This document shows, piece after piece, positions 43,881 to 55,419 of a stretch of 64,000 bases of DNA. A program made the position numbers and the translations under genes. The notes under the pieces were generated by a model, which made no database searches, had not been told where the DNA came from, and saw nothing but the letters and a program-made list of their open reading frames with translations. Each line of letters starts with the position of its first letter. Position 1 is the first letter of the stretch. The stretch comes from Umbilicaria muhlenbergii (taxonomy: Eukaryota; Ascomycota; Lecanoromycetes; Umbilicariales; Umbilicariaceae): positions 942,162 through 1,006,161 of the forward strand of contig KK106981.1 in the NCBI GenBank assembly GCA_000611775.1. Direction: 5' to 3'.

Positions 43881-44639
43881 TAATGCGTTCAAAAGAGATC
43901 TGTTGCTACAGAGCGTGCTAAGTCGCGAAAGGTATCAGAAAAACTGTGGATGAAGCCTCTACTCATTCTCAAGGAAACCAAATCCTTAGTCGCTGAGATG
44001 GCAGTACCACCAATCAGAGAGGCCGGGAAAAAATTAGGTCGTAAGAGCACTTGCGCAGGGACGTTGTTGATGTGCTCTGTCTACCTTACCCTGTCTTGTA
44101 GATGGGTTCATTGGGGGAGAAAGACGAGTGGCTTCTGCATGATGACGATCTTCCTCACTCTAGCCTACCCTGCAAGCCTTCCGACTCCTCGATCACCCTC
44201 ACCGCTATAGCATTCAGGAAGAGTTTAGAGAGAACTTACAATTTGCAGTGATTCAATTGTTCCGAATCACCGATATACAGGTTGCTTCTCTCGTGCGTCC
44301 TGATCAGATTCTGTGCTGATGTCTGCTGGCAAGCATTCTGTATTTACTCTTCTTAGGTCTCCTAACAACCGTCGGGCTAGGTAAACAAGTCATACGAACC
44401 TTTGTACGACTCACAGGACGTGTGGCCGCGTAAGCAAACTTTTCAAATAGGTCCCAAGGGACTTTCGGATACTAGAACCACCATCCTTGCATTCAGTATA
44501 CACCCATCCACGGACGCTCGCAGCTCGCACCCTTGTTTGGGAAACGTAGTTAAATTGAAAACCCTATCCAAATCCACGAATGATTCAGTGAAGTACAAAA
44601 CCCAAAACCAAAACCTCCTGCCCGCATCTATTGCACCTC
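43881..44639. other. Intergenic, no gene seen
   Basis: 5' region of the P450 and 3' flank of the DUF4419 gene. Small plus-strand frames at 43950-44210 and 44402-44692 have no support. Confidence 0.5.
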
Positions 44640-45995
44640 TCACCCATCCCTCACTGGACTCGCCCTCCCCCCCGCCCCCGCCCCAGCCCTAGCTCCACCC
44701 GCACTCCCACCCCCCACCCCCCTCGACGCCAACATCTCCCTACAAACCCTCATCCTCTTCTCCCCCTCCGTCTCCCTCCCTTCATCCGCAAGAAACATCC
44801 ACCACCCACTAACCGCCCTCAGCGTATCCAAACCCACCTCGAGCGGCTCATCCTCCGGCCTGGGCTTCCCGCCTCTTCCCCCCGGCTCCCTTTGTCCGGC
44901 AACGCCACTACTTTCCATCTGCACCCCAACGCTCCCCGCCACCATCCGCGCTTCGTATATCACCCCGTTGTCGTCGATCTTCACCGGCACGCTCGCGTAC
45001 CCGGGTGGCACCTCCGTCGACTCGATCCGATGGTACGTCACCCCGTCCAGCACGCAGTTTTCTGCCATGCCTGCTCGGCCTTGACTGCGGAATTTGGGAG
45101 TAAGCCCGGACGGCTGCGCTTGCGGCGGACTCCGGTCGATCCCCCGCTCGTACAACGAGGCCCCCTTGTCGTCCCAGAAACAAAACGCCGTGATCCATCC
45201 CGAATAGCGCGTCGAGCCGCTACCGAAGTGTTCGTGATGCACGATGCGGTTCCAGAAATTTTGGACGGCCGCCGAGGTGGGGTCGTCGAAGGTGGCGAGG
45301 AAGTGCCGGCATACGGGTACGAGCAACTTGTACCACTCCGTCGCTTCCATGCCGAATGAGGGGATTTTGTCGAGTGCCTGCAGGAGGGATGCCCAGTCGG
45401 AGCGCGTGCCGAGGAGGGTTACGGAGGGGAGGCCGCACGCGAAGCGAGCGGTGTAGGAGAAGTACTTTTGGAGAGCGCCCATCATTACGATGGCGGAGAC
45501 GACTTGGTCGGTGGGGGTTGTGGTAGAGAAGGTGTGCATAATCCAGTTGCGCAACCCGGGGTCGACGACGTTTTGGGCAAGGAGGTCGTTGGTTTTGTGT
45601 GCGAAGTTGATCCAGTCGTAGCTTTCCATACTGTCGTATGCATCGACTACGAGCTCTTTCTTTCCGGCATGCGGGACCAGTCGGCCGCGGAGTTCTTCCG
45701 AGTGCGCGTTGATGAAGAGGCTTAGTTGGGTGAGGATGGCGAGCCAGATATCGTCGGGCCGGATGATGAGGTGGTGATGAGAGCTGTAGGCTTCGACGGC
45801 GCCGCGGACGAAGCCATTTGTGGATGGATAGAGCGTTTTCTGTTCTGTGGTAAAGGATGATTGGAGTATACGGTCCATCTTTTCGTAATCTTGACGGGAT
45901 GTACCCTGCAAGAGGCTATCGGGAGAAGAGTCGCACTCTTTGCGGCGTGTAGAGATTTGTGCGGCATGCGCGGCGGGGTAGGTGGTGACTGGCAT
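44640..45995 (-). CDS. DUF4419 family protein
   Basis: 451 residues, single exon from ATG 45995. The DUF4419 core is clear: GFVRGAVEAYSSHHHLIIRP, DDIWLAILTQLSLFINAHSE, IMHTFSTTTPTDQVVSAIV, LLGTRSDWASLLQALDKIP, and FWNRIVHHEHFGSGSTRYSG followed by WITAFCFWD. The last 70 or so residues are Gly/Ala/Arg low complexity. The family is widespread in fungi and of unknown activity; no signal peptide or membrane segment is seen. The start codon is favoured because the conserved core begins about 60 residues in, as in relatives. Confidence 0.92.
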   Translation of the reverse strand: MPVTTYPAAHAAQISTRRKECDSSPDSLLQGTSRQDYEKMDRILQSSFTTEQKTLYPSTNGFVRGAVEAYSSHHHLIIRPDDIWLAILTQLSLFINAHSEELRGRLVPHAGKKELVVDAYDSMESYDWINFAHKTNDLLAQNVVDPGLRNWIMHTFSTTTPTDQVVSAIVMMGALQKYFSYTARFACGLPSVTLLGTRSDWASLLQALDKIPSFGMEATEWYKLLVPVCRHFLATFDDPTSAAVQNFWNRIVHHEHFGSGSTRYSGWITAFCFWDDKGASLYERGIDRSPPQAQPSGLTPKFRSQGRAGMAENCVLDGVTYHRIESTEVPPGYASVPVKIDDNGVIYEARMVAGSVGVQMESSGVAGQREPGGRGGKPRPEDEPLEVGLDTLRAVSGWWMFLADEGRETEGEKRMRVCREMLASRGVGGGSAGGARAGAGAGGRASPVRDG

Positions 45996-46449
45996 TTTGC
46001 CTGCGTGTGGTGCTTGGTGATGGCAGACGCTGAAGCAGCAGTTCGAGAAGATTTATCAGTGATTGTTGCGTTGTGGGACAAGCCAACGCACGCTTCGAGG
46101 CTCGAGTGGTCATGTCATTCATTAGTCCCATGGCTGCCTAGGCTTGGCCTGGGGGCGGCCTGTCAAAAAGGGCACTTGAGCGCATATAACATCCCGCATT
46201 CTCTACTTGATATGCACAGTGCAGCCATGTGTTACCATCCGGAAACATGCCAATGCAAGCGAGGCACACGCCGTAAATGAAATTGACCACATCCACTTGT
46301 GACTTTCGAATCTGCCCCCGGTAACTCTGATTGGAACAAATCAATCTGCCCCGCCCGCCCGTATGTTTGGAAAGTATGGTTTCGAAAATGTCGCGCACAG
46401 CAGAAACAATCTTTGATGTCAAATGGTTGATACTGAGACACTCCCGTCT
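45996..46449. other. Intergenic, no gene seen
   Basis: 5' region of the DUF4419 gene and 3' flank of the EAF gene. No convincing coding sequence. Confidence 0.55.
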
Positions 46450-47562
46450 CTACTCTTCTTCACTCTCGCTGGAACTCTCTTCCACTACTCGATGCACCTC
46501 TTCTGCACCGCCCATCTCCTCATCCGCCTGTGACTCCATCGCTTGTTCGAGTTCCGCCTCCAGGTCGTCCGCATCCTCGTCATCTCCCGGCGTGGGTGCT
46601 GCATCCGGCGAAGGCGACCTCTCCGGCATTTCATCGGCATCACTTTCTTTCTCGTCGGGCTCCATGTCTTCCCGACCTGCTGGGCTGACGGAATTGGCGG
46701 CAGAGCGTAACGAGATCGGGCCATCGCCAATTGGTCGTGCGAATGCACGTCCCAATCTCTTAGGCTTGTCGTCGGCATCTATCTCGATTGTCAAACCACC
46801 ATCCTCGGAGTCTTCGTTATCCGCGTCGGCTTCTTCCCTAGCTGGCGGGGATTGACGTCGTTGCTGAGGTCGAGGGCGAGGTTTCGGCTTCGATCGAGAG
46901 GGCCGTCTAGGTAGCGGACTAGGGGCAAGCGATGGCGTGACTGTAGTTTCTGGAGAAGAGGTTCGTCGTCGTTTACCTGGTCTTTCGAGAAAGTGTCGGT
47001 AGTCGTAAGGATTATCAAGATCGCCTGTGGTGCCGTCATTGTCTTCATCGAATAATCCATCTTCGTCGGACTCTGGTGTAGGCAACTTGGTCTCTAGCTG
47101 TGGGTATTGGTGTGCTAAGGCTTTGCCACTCTTCTCTTGTGTTGTGTACGTCAGGTTGAATTTGAAGTCGCTAGATATTTTATCCAGAGTGAAGCGTTCC
47201 TCGGCGGGGTGGTAAATGAGGGCGTATGAATCTGTTGGTCGTTGAGATCCGGCATATTCACACGCTTTCTGGTCGCCATCGCCAATCATAGTAAGGTTGT
47301 AGCTATTGTCCGACCGTGTGGTTGGTGTGATGCTCGTCCGTTTTGGGGCTTCAGGTAGCTTGGGCCTGTGGTTGTCTGCTCATCACATCAACACCGTCCA
47401 GGTTTCAGAATGCAATCGGGTAGTATACGTACATTCAACGCTTGCAAGATACTTCTTCGTAGGTGACTGGTTGCTTCTCACAAGATCTTCCGCAATAACA
47501 ACCGGGTATTTGGCACCCTTTGATGGATCGACAAGCACGGCATTGCTGACAGCTGCAGCCAT
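46450..47562 (-). CDS. ELL-associated factor (EAF) family transcription elongation factor
   Basis: 351 residues in two exons (47562-47433, 47375-46450) with a 57-nt phase-1 intron (GTACGT donor, GAGCAG acceptor). The EAF N-terminal domain runs across the joint: VDPSKGAKYPVVIAEDL, then YNHRPKL after the intron, SYNLTMIGDGDQKACEYAG, and a YALIYHPAEERFTLDKI block. The rest is acidic and Ser/Pro-rich, ending VEESSSESEEE, as expected of a disordered transactivation tail. EAF proteins bind ELL and stimulate RNA polymerase II elongation in the nucleus. Start ATG 47562 gives a short, family-like N-terminus; an upstream non-ATG extension is not needed. Confidence 0.9.
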
Positions 47563-48072
47563 GGCGAAAGCGCTCAAGACGGGGACTATGCCGATGATAG
47601 TATCGATGTGCGATATTGGTTGTGCGGTGTTGCTGATATGCTCTATGGATGATGAATAGTTGAGTGATTGATATGACGGATGAGTGGGATTGAGGGGTGG
47701 AGCAGGGTAAGGTAGATTGTAGGAGTAGAGGGAGCCTGGAATGGGCTGAGGAGACCCTGTTTGTTAACTAGAAGCTTGGCTCGGACCGGACCGAATTGCG
47801 CGCATTGAACGCTAAACTTTGTCGATCCTGCCGCAGTTTTCGCGGTCATTCAGGTAAGGTAAGCCTGTCAATTAAGCCTGTTATAGGCATGGTTGACGCA
47901 TGGGTCAAGGCTTGGGTCAACCCGCCCCCCAGCACGGCATAAATTCATCTGCGCCATGGGAAGGGTCATCGCTACGGACAGGAGATGTTCGATTTGCCAT
48001 TGAATATATAGAATATACGCTTCCTATTGGGACTACTAGAGAGTACTGGACCTCTATAAGCGCGTTGCGTCA
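47563..48072. other. Intergenic, no gene seen
   Basis: Promoter of the EAF gene and 3' flank of the COG8 gene. Confidence 0.55.
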
Positions 48073-49566
48073 TTATCTAGCTACTGCTGGCGGCTTTGCT
48101 ACTGGAGGCGACAATGTCCTTTCTACAGGCATTTTGGCCCCAGGGCTGGTCACGCCGCTGGCAAGCATTTCCAAGCGTCCTGCTAGGATTCGATGCTTCT
48201 TCATAATCTCGACCCACTCACGCTCTTCTCCGTCTTCATCATCTTCGCTGCCCTCATCCTCCAGCAAGGCCATAATCATGCTAAAGTCCCCGCCCAACCT
48301 ACCCAGGCTTCCGGCACAGTAGAGAACCTGCGTCAGTAGACTCTCCCGAGATGCTTTGTCACGTACGTTGGGCATATATCGTTTGAGAGTCTCGGTCAGT
48401 AGCTGCACCAGATGTAATGGGAATGTAGCCAGTGCTGAGGGCAGCGGCCCCAAAGGATCGTTCTTCCGCAGACTTCGCTCAGGCGGTAACGTCTTCAGAC
48501 CGAAGGACTTGAACTTGCTTGCCAGATCTTCACCGTTGACATTTTCTGAATCCGTTGACGGAAAGATACTCTTGTACATGGAAATGATCGCAAAGCTTTG
48601 CTCCCGGAAAATCTCAATGTACCTTTTGAGGTATCTCTCCGTCTGCTGGCCGCCAGACCAAGCGCTACCATTGCTGACAGGATCTGGGTTTTGTATACGC
48701 CTCTGCGACTCCTGATCGGCCAGTTCCCTAAGGGGATCAAGAGCTTCCAGTGTGGAGATGAGGTTGGCCAATCGGCAAACGAGAAACAACGACCCCAGTG
48801 TCCCCTCGCCATGTGCTGCCCCAATACTTTTAGTCCCACTGTCGAGCTCGGGAGCAACCCTCCGCAACCAACCGACGGTCCTCATTCCTGCGGCAAGTTT
48901 TATATTCTGTGCACGAAGACTGGCGATAAGGCTGACAGTCATCTCCTGCATCGCCTCTTCCGCTTGTAGGAGGATTGAATCCACAAGTCTAGAATCCGGG
49001 TACATCTGGTGTAGCCGCTTTATGTGGGAGTGTAAATCCAAGGCAGAAGCATAGTTCACTGTCGCCCCCGTACCCTGCCTACCAGTCGATGAAGATGAGA
49101 TCGCGGATGATAGTAATGTCGGTAAATCCAAGATGTCCGAGAGACGATCGACATTCCTTGCCATCAACAATGCCTTTTTCCTTCGATCCAGAACCTCGTT
49201 CTCGGCACTCCTAGTATATTTGGTGGAGAAGCGTACTGCTTCGCTGTCTAGTGCGGGTATTCCATCAGAAAGCTTTCCTGCCTCTGTTCCCAGCAGAGGC
49301 AACGATTCTCGTAAACTTGCAAGGTGGTCGGCTGAGGCGATGATAGACTTGTTTGATCGTGTCGAGAGGGCTTGCAAGGACAGCGTAGTGGAGTGTAAAG
49401 ATTGAACGAGAGCTTGGGGCTCTGTAGACGTGAGAGACGATAATGGAAGCGTCAGGAGGCTATTTAAGTAGCTCGTAACGACCGGGTCATTGGAGCTGGG
49501 AATAGGTCTCGATAACGGCGCGTTGTCAAAGTACGGTACGAGGAGCTCATACAAAGGGTCGGCCAT
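48073..49566 (-). CDS. COG8: Conserved oligomeric Golgi complex subunit 8 (COG8/Dor1-like)
   Basis: 497 residues, single exon, ATG 49566. MADPLYELLVPYF at the start, long amphipathic helices with coiled-coil character (about residues 60-140), ALDLHSHIKRLHQMYPDSRL, EAMQEMTVSLIASLRAQN and QQTERYLKRYIEIFREQSFA are typical of Dor1-family proteins. COG8 sits in lobe B of the tethering complex that guides retrograde vesicles within the Golgi. The length is close to that of other filamentous-fungal COG8 proteins. The C-terminal 60 residues are acidic and low in complexity. Confidence 0.85.
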   Translation of the reverse strand: MADPLYELLVPYFDNAPLSRPIPSSNDPVVTSYLNSLLTLPLSSLTSTEPQALVQSLHSTTLSLQALSTRSNKSIIASADHLASLRESLPLLGTEAGKLSDGIPALDSEAVRFSTKYTRSAENEVLDRRKKALLMARNVDRLSDILDLPTLLSSAISSSSTGRQGTGATVNYASALDLHSHIKRLHQMYPDSRLVDSILLQAEEAMQEMTVSLIASLRAQNIKLAAGMRTVGWLRRVAPELDSGTKSIGAAHGEGTLGSLFLVCRLANLISTLEALDPLRELADQESQRRIQNPDPVSNGSAWSGGQQTERYLKRYIEIFREQSFAIISMYKSIFPSTDSENVNGEDLASKFKSFGLKTLPPERSLRKNDPLGPLPSALATFPLHLVQLLTETLKRYMPNVRDKASRESLLTQVLYCAGSLGRLGGDFSMIMALLEDEGSEDDEDGEEREWVEIMKKHRILAGRLEMLASGVTSPGAKMPVERTLSPPVAKPPAVAR

Positions 49567-50283
49567 GGTCTTAGCTGATATAAAACGAAGTTGCGCAATG
49601 TGTTCTCTTTAGGGTTCTCCGCATCTATGAACAGTCTTCGAACAGAACATGTGCCGCCATAACCCTGACAGACATGCCTTGGTTTCGGTAAGCGATAGCT
49701 CAAGGGGAGTAATGCACCCAGGGGATTGTCCTCTGTGATTGTAGGCCTCGAGAGTGCGCCAGTGGGGGAGGGGGTGCGGTGGCTCGGTGGCAGCGAGGCT
49801 GCTTCTGGTGAAATGCTCTCCGCGATTCGCGTGGTCCGTGCGTAGCCATGATGTCGGCGTAGCACTCTCTGCAGCTTTCACCAGCTCGTGCTGCAAGGAG
49901 CATCACGGCCGAACTTCTCGGGGCTCGGAGAATTCTTCCTCTCGACGCTGAAGATATGATCATATCTTTCACAGTCATCGTACAAGGTCCATCTTGAGCC
50001 TGCCCTCGACATTACTGCAATGATGCCCTCAGTACGCTTGCCCTGATGCGCCTCGCTGTTCATCTCTCGCTGATCACCGTTCTTAGCTTTATGTGGAGGA
50101 TACTTGTGCTCTGAGGGGTGATAGGAATATTATCGGGGTCGTAGATGTCAGTCCAGTCACTTTTGGCTACATACGATAGAATCTAATCTGACCGAGTGCA
50201 GCGAACATGGCGCGATGTATGGCCTCCTCAATAAACCCGCCGCATCTTTCGTTAGATTTTATCAACACTAATTAGTATACAAG
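49567..50283. other. Divergent region between COG8 and UBE2O-like genes
   Basis: It holds the COG8 promoter and, on the plus strand, the 5' part of the E2-like gene, whose first exon I could not place. ATG at 50206 opens only a short frame. Confidence 0.45.
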
Positions 50284-53200
50284 GTGGATTCGCACCCTTA
50301 CTACGAGGATGGAGATCTTCTGCAACATGAGAAAGTGTCCAAAAGTGCGCAGAAGAACTTCTTAGCAACAGGCCTGGTAGATCTAACCATTCGACCCATT
50401 GCTTTTCAGGGAATCTGACGGCTGACTTGCACACGAATTAGCCTCCGCGTGGTCATGTACTAGTCACGTTCGTAGAGCCATACAGCGGATGCTCCCTCGT
50501 ACCCGAAGCCGATCTCATACTCGTTGACCGCGTCTTCGCTATCGGCGATGTGGTCAAACGCAATTCGTCAGATGTGCTGAGCGGAACGGTTGTGGGGACG
50601 AGGACATCTTGTACATTGGATCCTGTTAATTCTGAGAGCATATTCAACAACGAACAAGCTTCAGCGTTACCATCGACCCCAAGTCCGCTACTGAATATAC
50701 CGGGGCAAGAGTTGAAGTCGGTGGAAGATCATCATGACGGCGACTATCTTATATACCATGATTGGGTAGGAGTAGTGGCGGATGTATATCAGGAAGTGGC
50801 TGTCCGGCTAGACAATGGCAGTGTCGTGGTAGTTGAGAATCCCGATGAATTGGAGGTACCCATGGCTCCAGAGGGCCTGGGTGCCTGGAGCCACGGCAAA
50901 AGTCTAGTAAAGCGCTTGAGGCAGCGCTTACAGCGGGAAGGTTCAAGTTATAAGGACACCCAGCCTGGTGAATTGTTCTATCCTGGCCAACGAGTGATTA
51001 CGAAGAAAGGTAACCTGCGGCGAGGCCAATGGAAGTTCGGGGCCTACAATCCATCTATTGAACCCATCGCTATGGTGGTCGAGGTACGCTTGCTGGAAAT
51101 TGAAGTGACCTGGATGACCCCGAACGTGGTTTCTTCCAGTGGAACACCTGGCCCGGAGCCACCACGAACATTGGATCTCGACGTTCTCGAAAGTGGGCAG
51201 ATTACTTGGTATGACAGGGGCAAGCTGCCTCAGCTAACTTCTTCAAGTCTTCCCGGCGCCGTTAATGGCTACGACATCGCAGCCGGAAATTACATGAGGT
51301 TTTCAGATCCAGCTGGTGCTGCCGTCAAATATAATGGCATAAGGGATGGAACGGCTCATGGAACGTTTCGGCGCATTCCGAGGACAGCTACGCAAGGTTA
51401 CGACATGAACGTGTTCCGTGTAAGAGAGACCAAGACTCACGTCACTGTGCATTGGCAAGATCTATCAAGCTCGCAGGAACTCGCTGTCTCTGTTGTCCCA
51501 TACCTAAACATCGACGACCACGATGTTTGGCCCGGAGAAATTGTCGTCCTCAAAGAAACCGAAGAAATCCAGAGGCCACCGGGATGGATAGAGACGGACA
51601 ACGATGTATATGAGGAGATGGCGGTACCGAAGCAGGTGGGTGTTGTGCAACGTACGGATCCGGGCGAGAGAGTTGCGTATGTCCGCTGGTTTTCTGACCC
51701 CCAGGTGGAAATTCTGGGCGAAACGAAGTCCCTACTCATGCCAGGCTCCGTGTTGGGGGCTTTATCCACCGAGGTGGAAGAAGTTTCATTCTATGAGATA
51801 GCCACCTACCCTGCCTTGACAAAACGAAGAGGTGATCTTGCTCTGATAATCTCTCGATCAACTTTCGTTGATGACGCTGGCGCACTAGCCAGGCGCCGTC
51901 GCCCATCCAATGCCTCTGCGACCTCGGCCTTCCAATCTTTGGCTACAGGCTACCAGGCTTTGCTGAACTATCTAAGACGGACTCGGCGTGGTGGTACATC
52001 TGCTGAGCATGCTTCGGGCGCATCAGGGGCCTCAACACCATCTTCCAACAACGCGTCCGTGGAGAGCATCCTTCTCGCTTCGAGCAGTACCAGTCAAGGC
52101 CAAAATGTTGACTGGTTTGGTGAGATTATCGATCTTGGTCTCGATGGGCTCCTCACCGTTCGACTTGGCGCCCTCCCTGAAGTTCGTGATATCAGGGTAC
52201 CAGCGGATCGAGTCATAGTTATTGTTGGTGGTGATGATGACAGCAGCGTTGGAGCCTCAGAAGCCGAGGACGAAGGAGTCTGGAGTGACGAGAGTATGTC
52301 GATTAGCTCGGAAAGAAACACTTACGACTCCGACGAAGTAATTGAGGAGACTGTGGAATATGAAGGCGGCGCAAGGCTCGACGCTGATGGAGGCGATGAA
52401 ATGTGGACGACTGATGACGAAGACTCTAAATCGACATCCGATACTTCGATGTCAGATGATACTGGAGTGGACGATCACTCCATTAAACCCAACCCTCCGC
52501 GAGAGCAGCAAGAAACGGACAGTCAGGTGTCTGCGGTCCCAACGGAAAGATTGTCCCACGAGACCAAGCCGAACGAGATCTCTTTGCTTTCATTCTCTTC
52601 GATGCCTGCCCAATTCCAGATACTGGATACACCCGTTGCACTGGACCATCATTTCTTGAACGAGACAGTGGAGCTATCTGCTAATCTTATGCGACGAATA
52701 CGCAAGGAACATCGCATCATGCAGTCTTCCTTGCCTGACGGAACTTTTGTACGAACCTGGGATAGCAGGCTCGATCTGCTCCGAGTCATCATCGTTGGGC
52801 CCCGCAATACCCCATACGAGCTTGCGCCTTTCGTAATGGACTTCCACTTCGGCTCGTATTTTCCAGCGGCTCCTCCGGGCTCTTACTTCCATTCATGGAC
52901 CAATGGTCTCGGCAGGATTAATCCTAACCTTTATGAGGAAGGCAAAATTTGCCTGAGCTTGTTGGGGACTTGGCCGGGGGACGAGAAGAACGAGGGTTGG
53001 TCTGCGAACCAGTCCAGCATGTTACAGATCATCGTCAGTTTGATGGGACTGGTTTTGGTCAAAGAGCCATACTACAGTGAGTAGAAGTCTTCTTTCCTCT
53101 TACCGTACGTGTAATTTCATGACTTGAGTGCATTTGGCTCGAACACCTCCGGCTGCCTTAGCAGTTGGTCGTCGATGATGTAAAATCTTAACTATCTTTC

Positions 53201-53680
53201 TTTTCTTTGTCTGATACCTTTCCCATATTAGCATGTAAAGCAACAAGTATTCTGGGCAACCTATCGATGCTGACCGCTAGGGCTCGAACAGACGAAGCCG
53301 GTTTTGATGTACTCGTCGGCACCGAAGAGTCGCGCGTTCCATCCATACATTATACCGAACGAGCCTACGTTATGTCGAAGGGCTTCATCATTCATGCCGT
53401 ACAGCATCCTGTTGGAGGACTGGAAGATGTCATCACCTGGCTATACTTGTCCCCGGATGGGCCGCAGTTGCTCCGCCAGGTCATTGCAGAGTCGGAGGCA
53501 GTTGACAGCGGTGGAGTAGTGACAGAAGCGCAAGGCCCGGGCGGAGGTCAAACTTCCATGATTTCGAAGACGTCGTCACACATGACGCCTCTCAGCTCAG
53601 GGGCACTGAAGATGCTCCGAAAGCATGTTTTGGTACTTAAGGGTGTCTTAAATAACAAGCTAGATCATAGCGCGGGCTAA
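50284..53680 (+). CDS. UBE2O-like hybrid E2/E3 ubiquitin-conjugating enzyme, 5' end incomplete
   Basis: Coding sense starts by 50284 (VDSHPYYEDGDLLQHEKVSK), passes a 65-nt phase-0 intron at 50377-50441 and continues in one long exon to 53076. An intron (53077-53291) then joins PYY to NEAGFDVL in frame, ending at 53680. The N-terminal half carries SH3-like repeats of the UBE2O type (DWVGVVADVYQEVAVRLDNG; GVVQRTDPGERVAYVRW). An acidic Ser-rich linker follows. The UBC domain has RTWDSRLDLLRVIIVGPRNT, PYELAPFVMDFHF and INPNLYEEGKICLSLLGTW, in which Cys is the thioester site. UBE2O acts as a quality-control E2/E3 for orphan basic proteins. The initiator exon upstream of 50284 is not identified. 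Confidence 0.88.
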
Positions 53681-54001
53681 GAGCTTTCCTCCTTGGCGAA
53701 GGACCAATCTACTGGATTTGTATGGATCTTATAGCACGGCATGACATAGCATAGCGACGGCGCGTTGCTGGGAAGGATTAGCTAGAGGTTAGAATTATTT
53801 GATATGCATAATATACCAGGATATTCCCCACAAGCCAATTGTGCCGTAAGCCCATATTTGAGTCGTTATGCAGAGTCAGTATATGTCTTGCCGAACCGAA
53901 CAGGCGTCTCTCCCGAGTGCTGCCACAGCATATGTCCGCCACAAACCATGCTCCGGGATGGTCGTAAGCAGAAACTTGCCCCAAACAGCTCGAACCGCAC
54001 C
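53681..54001. other. Convergent gap, no gene seen
   Basis: Between the ends of the E2-like and the DUF1168 genes. Confidence 0.6.
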
Positions 54002-54613
54002 TCAATCGTCATCATGGATAATCACCCCGATCTCCTCGGCATTCTTAACGACCCCTTCCATTGGCGGCGCACCACCCGTAGCATCCACTCCCTGCTCTCT
54101 ACTACTACTACTATCTCTTCTCTCAAGCCCACCGCTCCCAACACCACCTTCTTTCCCCCCATCCTTCCGCTCGCCCCCCTTCCCCGCCTTCTTCGCCTTC
54201 AACTTCTCCCTCCTCGCCTTATTCTTACTCGTCCTCGCCTCATCCTTCCTCCTCAACTCCTCCTTCTTCCGTCGAAACTCCTCCTCCTCCTTCTCCCTCT
54301 TCACCTCCTCGTCCATCACTCGCAGTCGCTCGTACTCCCGTCGCCGACTCGCTTTGTAGACGTGGAATTCGCCGGACCCGGCCCCCGCGCTGGAGCCTTG
54401 CACGTTGGCTACTATTTCGGGGGGCGCGGATAGGTGCGGGTGGGACTTTGTGAGGGCGGAGGAGGGGAGAGGGATTTCTCGGTCGGGTTTTGAGAAGAGA
54501 GCGGTTAGTTGCGTGGCTTGTTGTGAGGTGGGGGTCAGGGCGCGGCGTTTTGTGGGGCGTTTGGAGCGCGGGTCGTGGGAGGTAGGGATGCTTTCGGGGA
54601 TAGGTTCGGACAT
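54002..54613 (-). CDS. PRKR-interacting protein 1 homologue (DUF1168)
   Basis: 203 residues from ATG 54613 (MSEPIPESIP). The open frame continues upstream through Met codons into unlike sequence, but the conserved core starts about 25 residues in, so this start is chosen. RRALTPTSQQATQLTALFSK, PPEIVANVQGSSAGAGSGEF and HVYKASRRREYERLRVMDEE lead into a long charged helix rich in Lys, Arg and Glu (about residues 100-155) that ends in a basic, probably nuclear-targeting run. In animals PRKRIP1 is a component of late spliceosomes and binds double-stranded RNA. A nuclear RNA-related role is likely here. Confidence 0.88.
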   Translation of the reverse strand: MSEPIPESIPTSHDPRSKRPTKRRALTPTSQQATQLTALFSKPDREIPLPSSALTKSHPHLSAPPEIVANVQGSSAGAGSGEFHVYKASRRREYERLRVMDEEVKREKEEEEFRRKKEELRRKDEARTSKNKARREKLKAKKAGKGGERKDGGKEGGVGSGGLERRDSSSSREQGVDATGGAPPMEGVVKNAEEIGVIIHDDD

Positions 54614-55419
54614 TTGGGGGACGTAAGGGGTGGATGTGGTCGGGATGGAGGTGGAATGCGTTGATAGAAGAACGTAGCTTGCTTCAATAAAGGGACGTAG
54701 GTTGCGTCGACAAAGGAAGGTGATGAGTTTGTGTATGATTATTTGCGAACGGGTGGAGGAGATGTTTGTGATGTGGCAGCTGCACGCGAAGAGGTTTGAG
54801 AAAGGTCGTAAAAACACACTTAGACCACAAAAGTAGCGCCAATAGGAATTGAACCTATTGTGTTTTATACGACCTCCAACAGTTTGTCGTTTATGGGTTG
54901 GGATTAGTCAGCCCGGGGCTTTATATTGACCGCAACTCAGGCTTCGTTTCTCTTTTTCTTTATCATCATCATCCAAAAATATATTAATCAACTGTACTTT
55001 TAATTAGATATACCACTACCTTGGTAGTGCTCAGATATGGCAACTTATCGTAAATACCGTGGAAGGCGGAGTGACAAGTGTTACCCTCCATAACACTGCA
55101 GACGCTTCGCACTGTGCTTCTCTTTGTTGTTTGCAGAATCGAACATGTCCCGCTTGGGAGCATGCAGCTCCAGTTGTTCCAGTTTCAAGCTCTTTCTTTA
55201 TATATACGATTACTTGCTTGCAGATTAGCTGTTCATCAATTATCCCACTGGCGTCGGCATCGGAACAATCATTAGCCGAGCTCCGGGTTGTTGGTATAGC
55301 CTGTTTATGTCGCGGGTTTCCCCCTTCCAGCTCTATGGACAGCGGAAAAACATCTATCATCATCATCGAGGCTAGCTGAATTTGCTGTGAAACCGTTGTG
55401 ATCCAGCCAAGCCATTTCT
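54614..55419. other. Divergent promoter region
   Basis: Between the DUF1168 gene and the 815-residue gene. Holds the second 72-nt foldback (54803-54875). Short frames at 55031-55379 are not supported. Confidence 0.5.
54803..54875. repeat. 73-nt foldback with tRNA-like B-box motif, copy 2
   Basis: The outer arms AGGTCGTA and TACGACCT extend into AAAACAC/GTGTTTT, giving a stem of about 15 bp with one mismatch. Inside, CAATAGG and CCTATTG form a second 7-bp hairpin with loop AATTGAA. On the minus strand the inner hairpin reads GGTTCAATTCC, like a tRNA T arm. It matches 2565-2636 along most of its length. Confidence 0.6.

Noticed and set aside
54803-54875. Permuted tRNA gene (3' half before 5' half)
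   Set aside because: The presumed 3' acceptor strand GGCGCTA has no complementary 5' strand downstream, and no anticodon arm can be formed.
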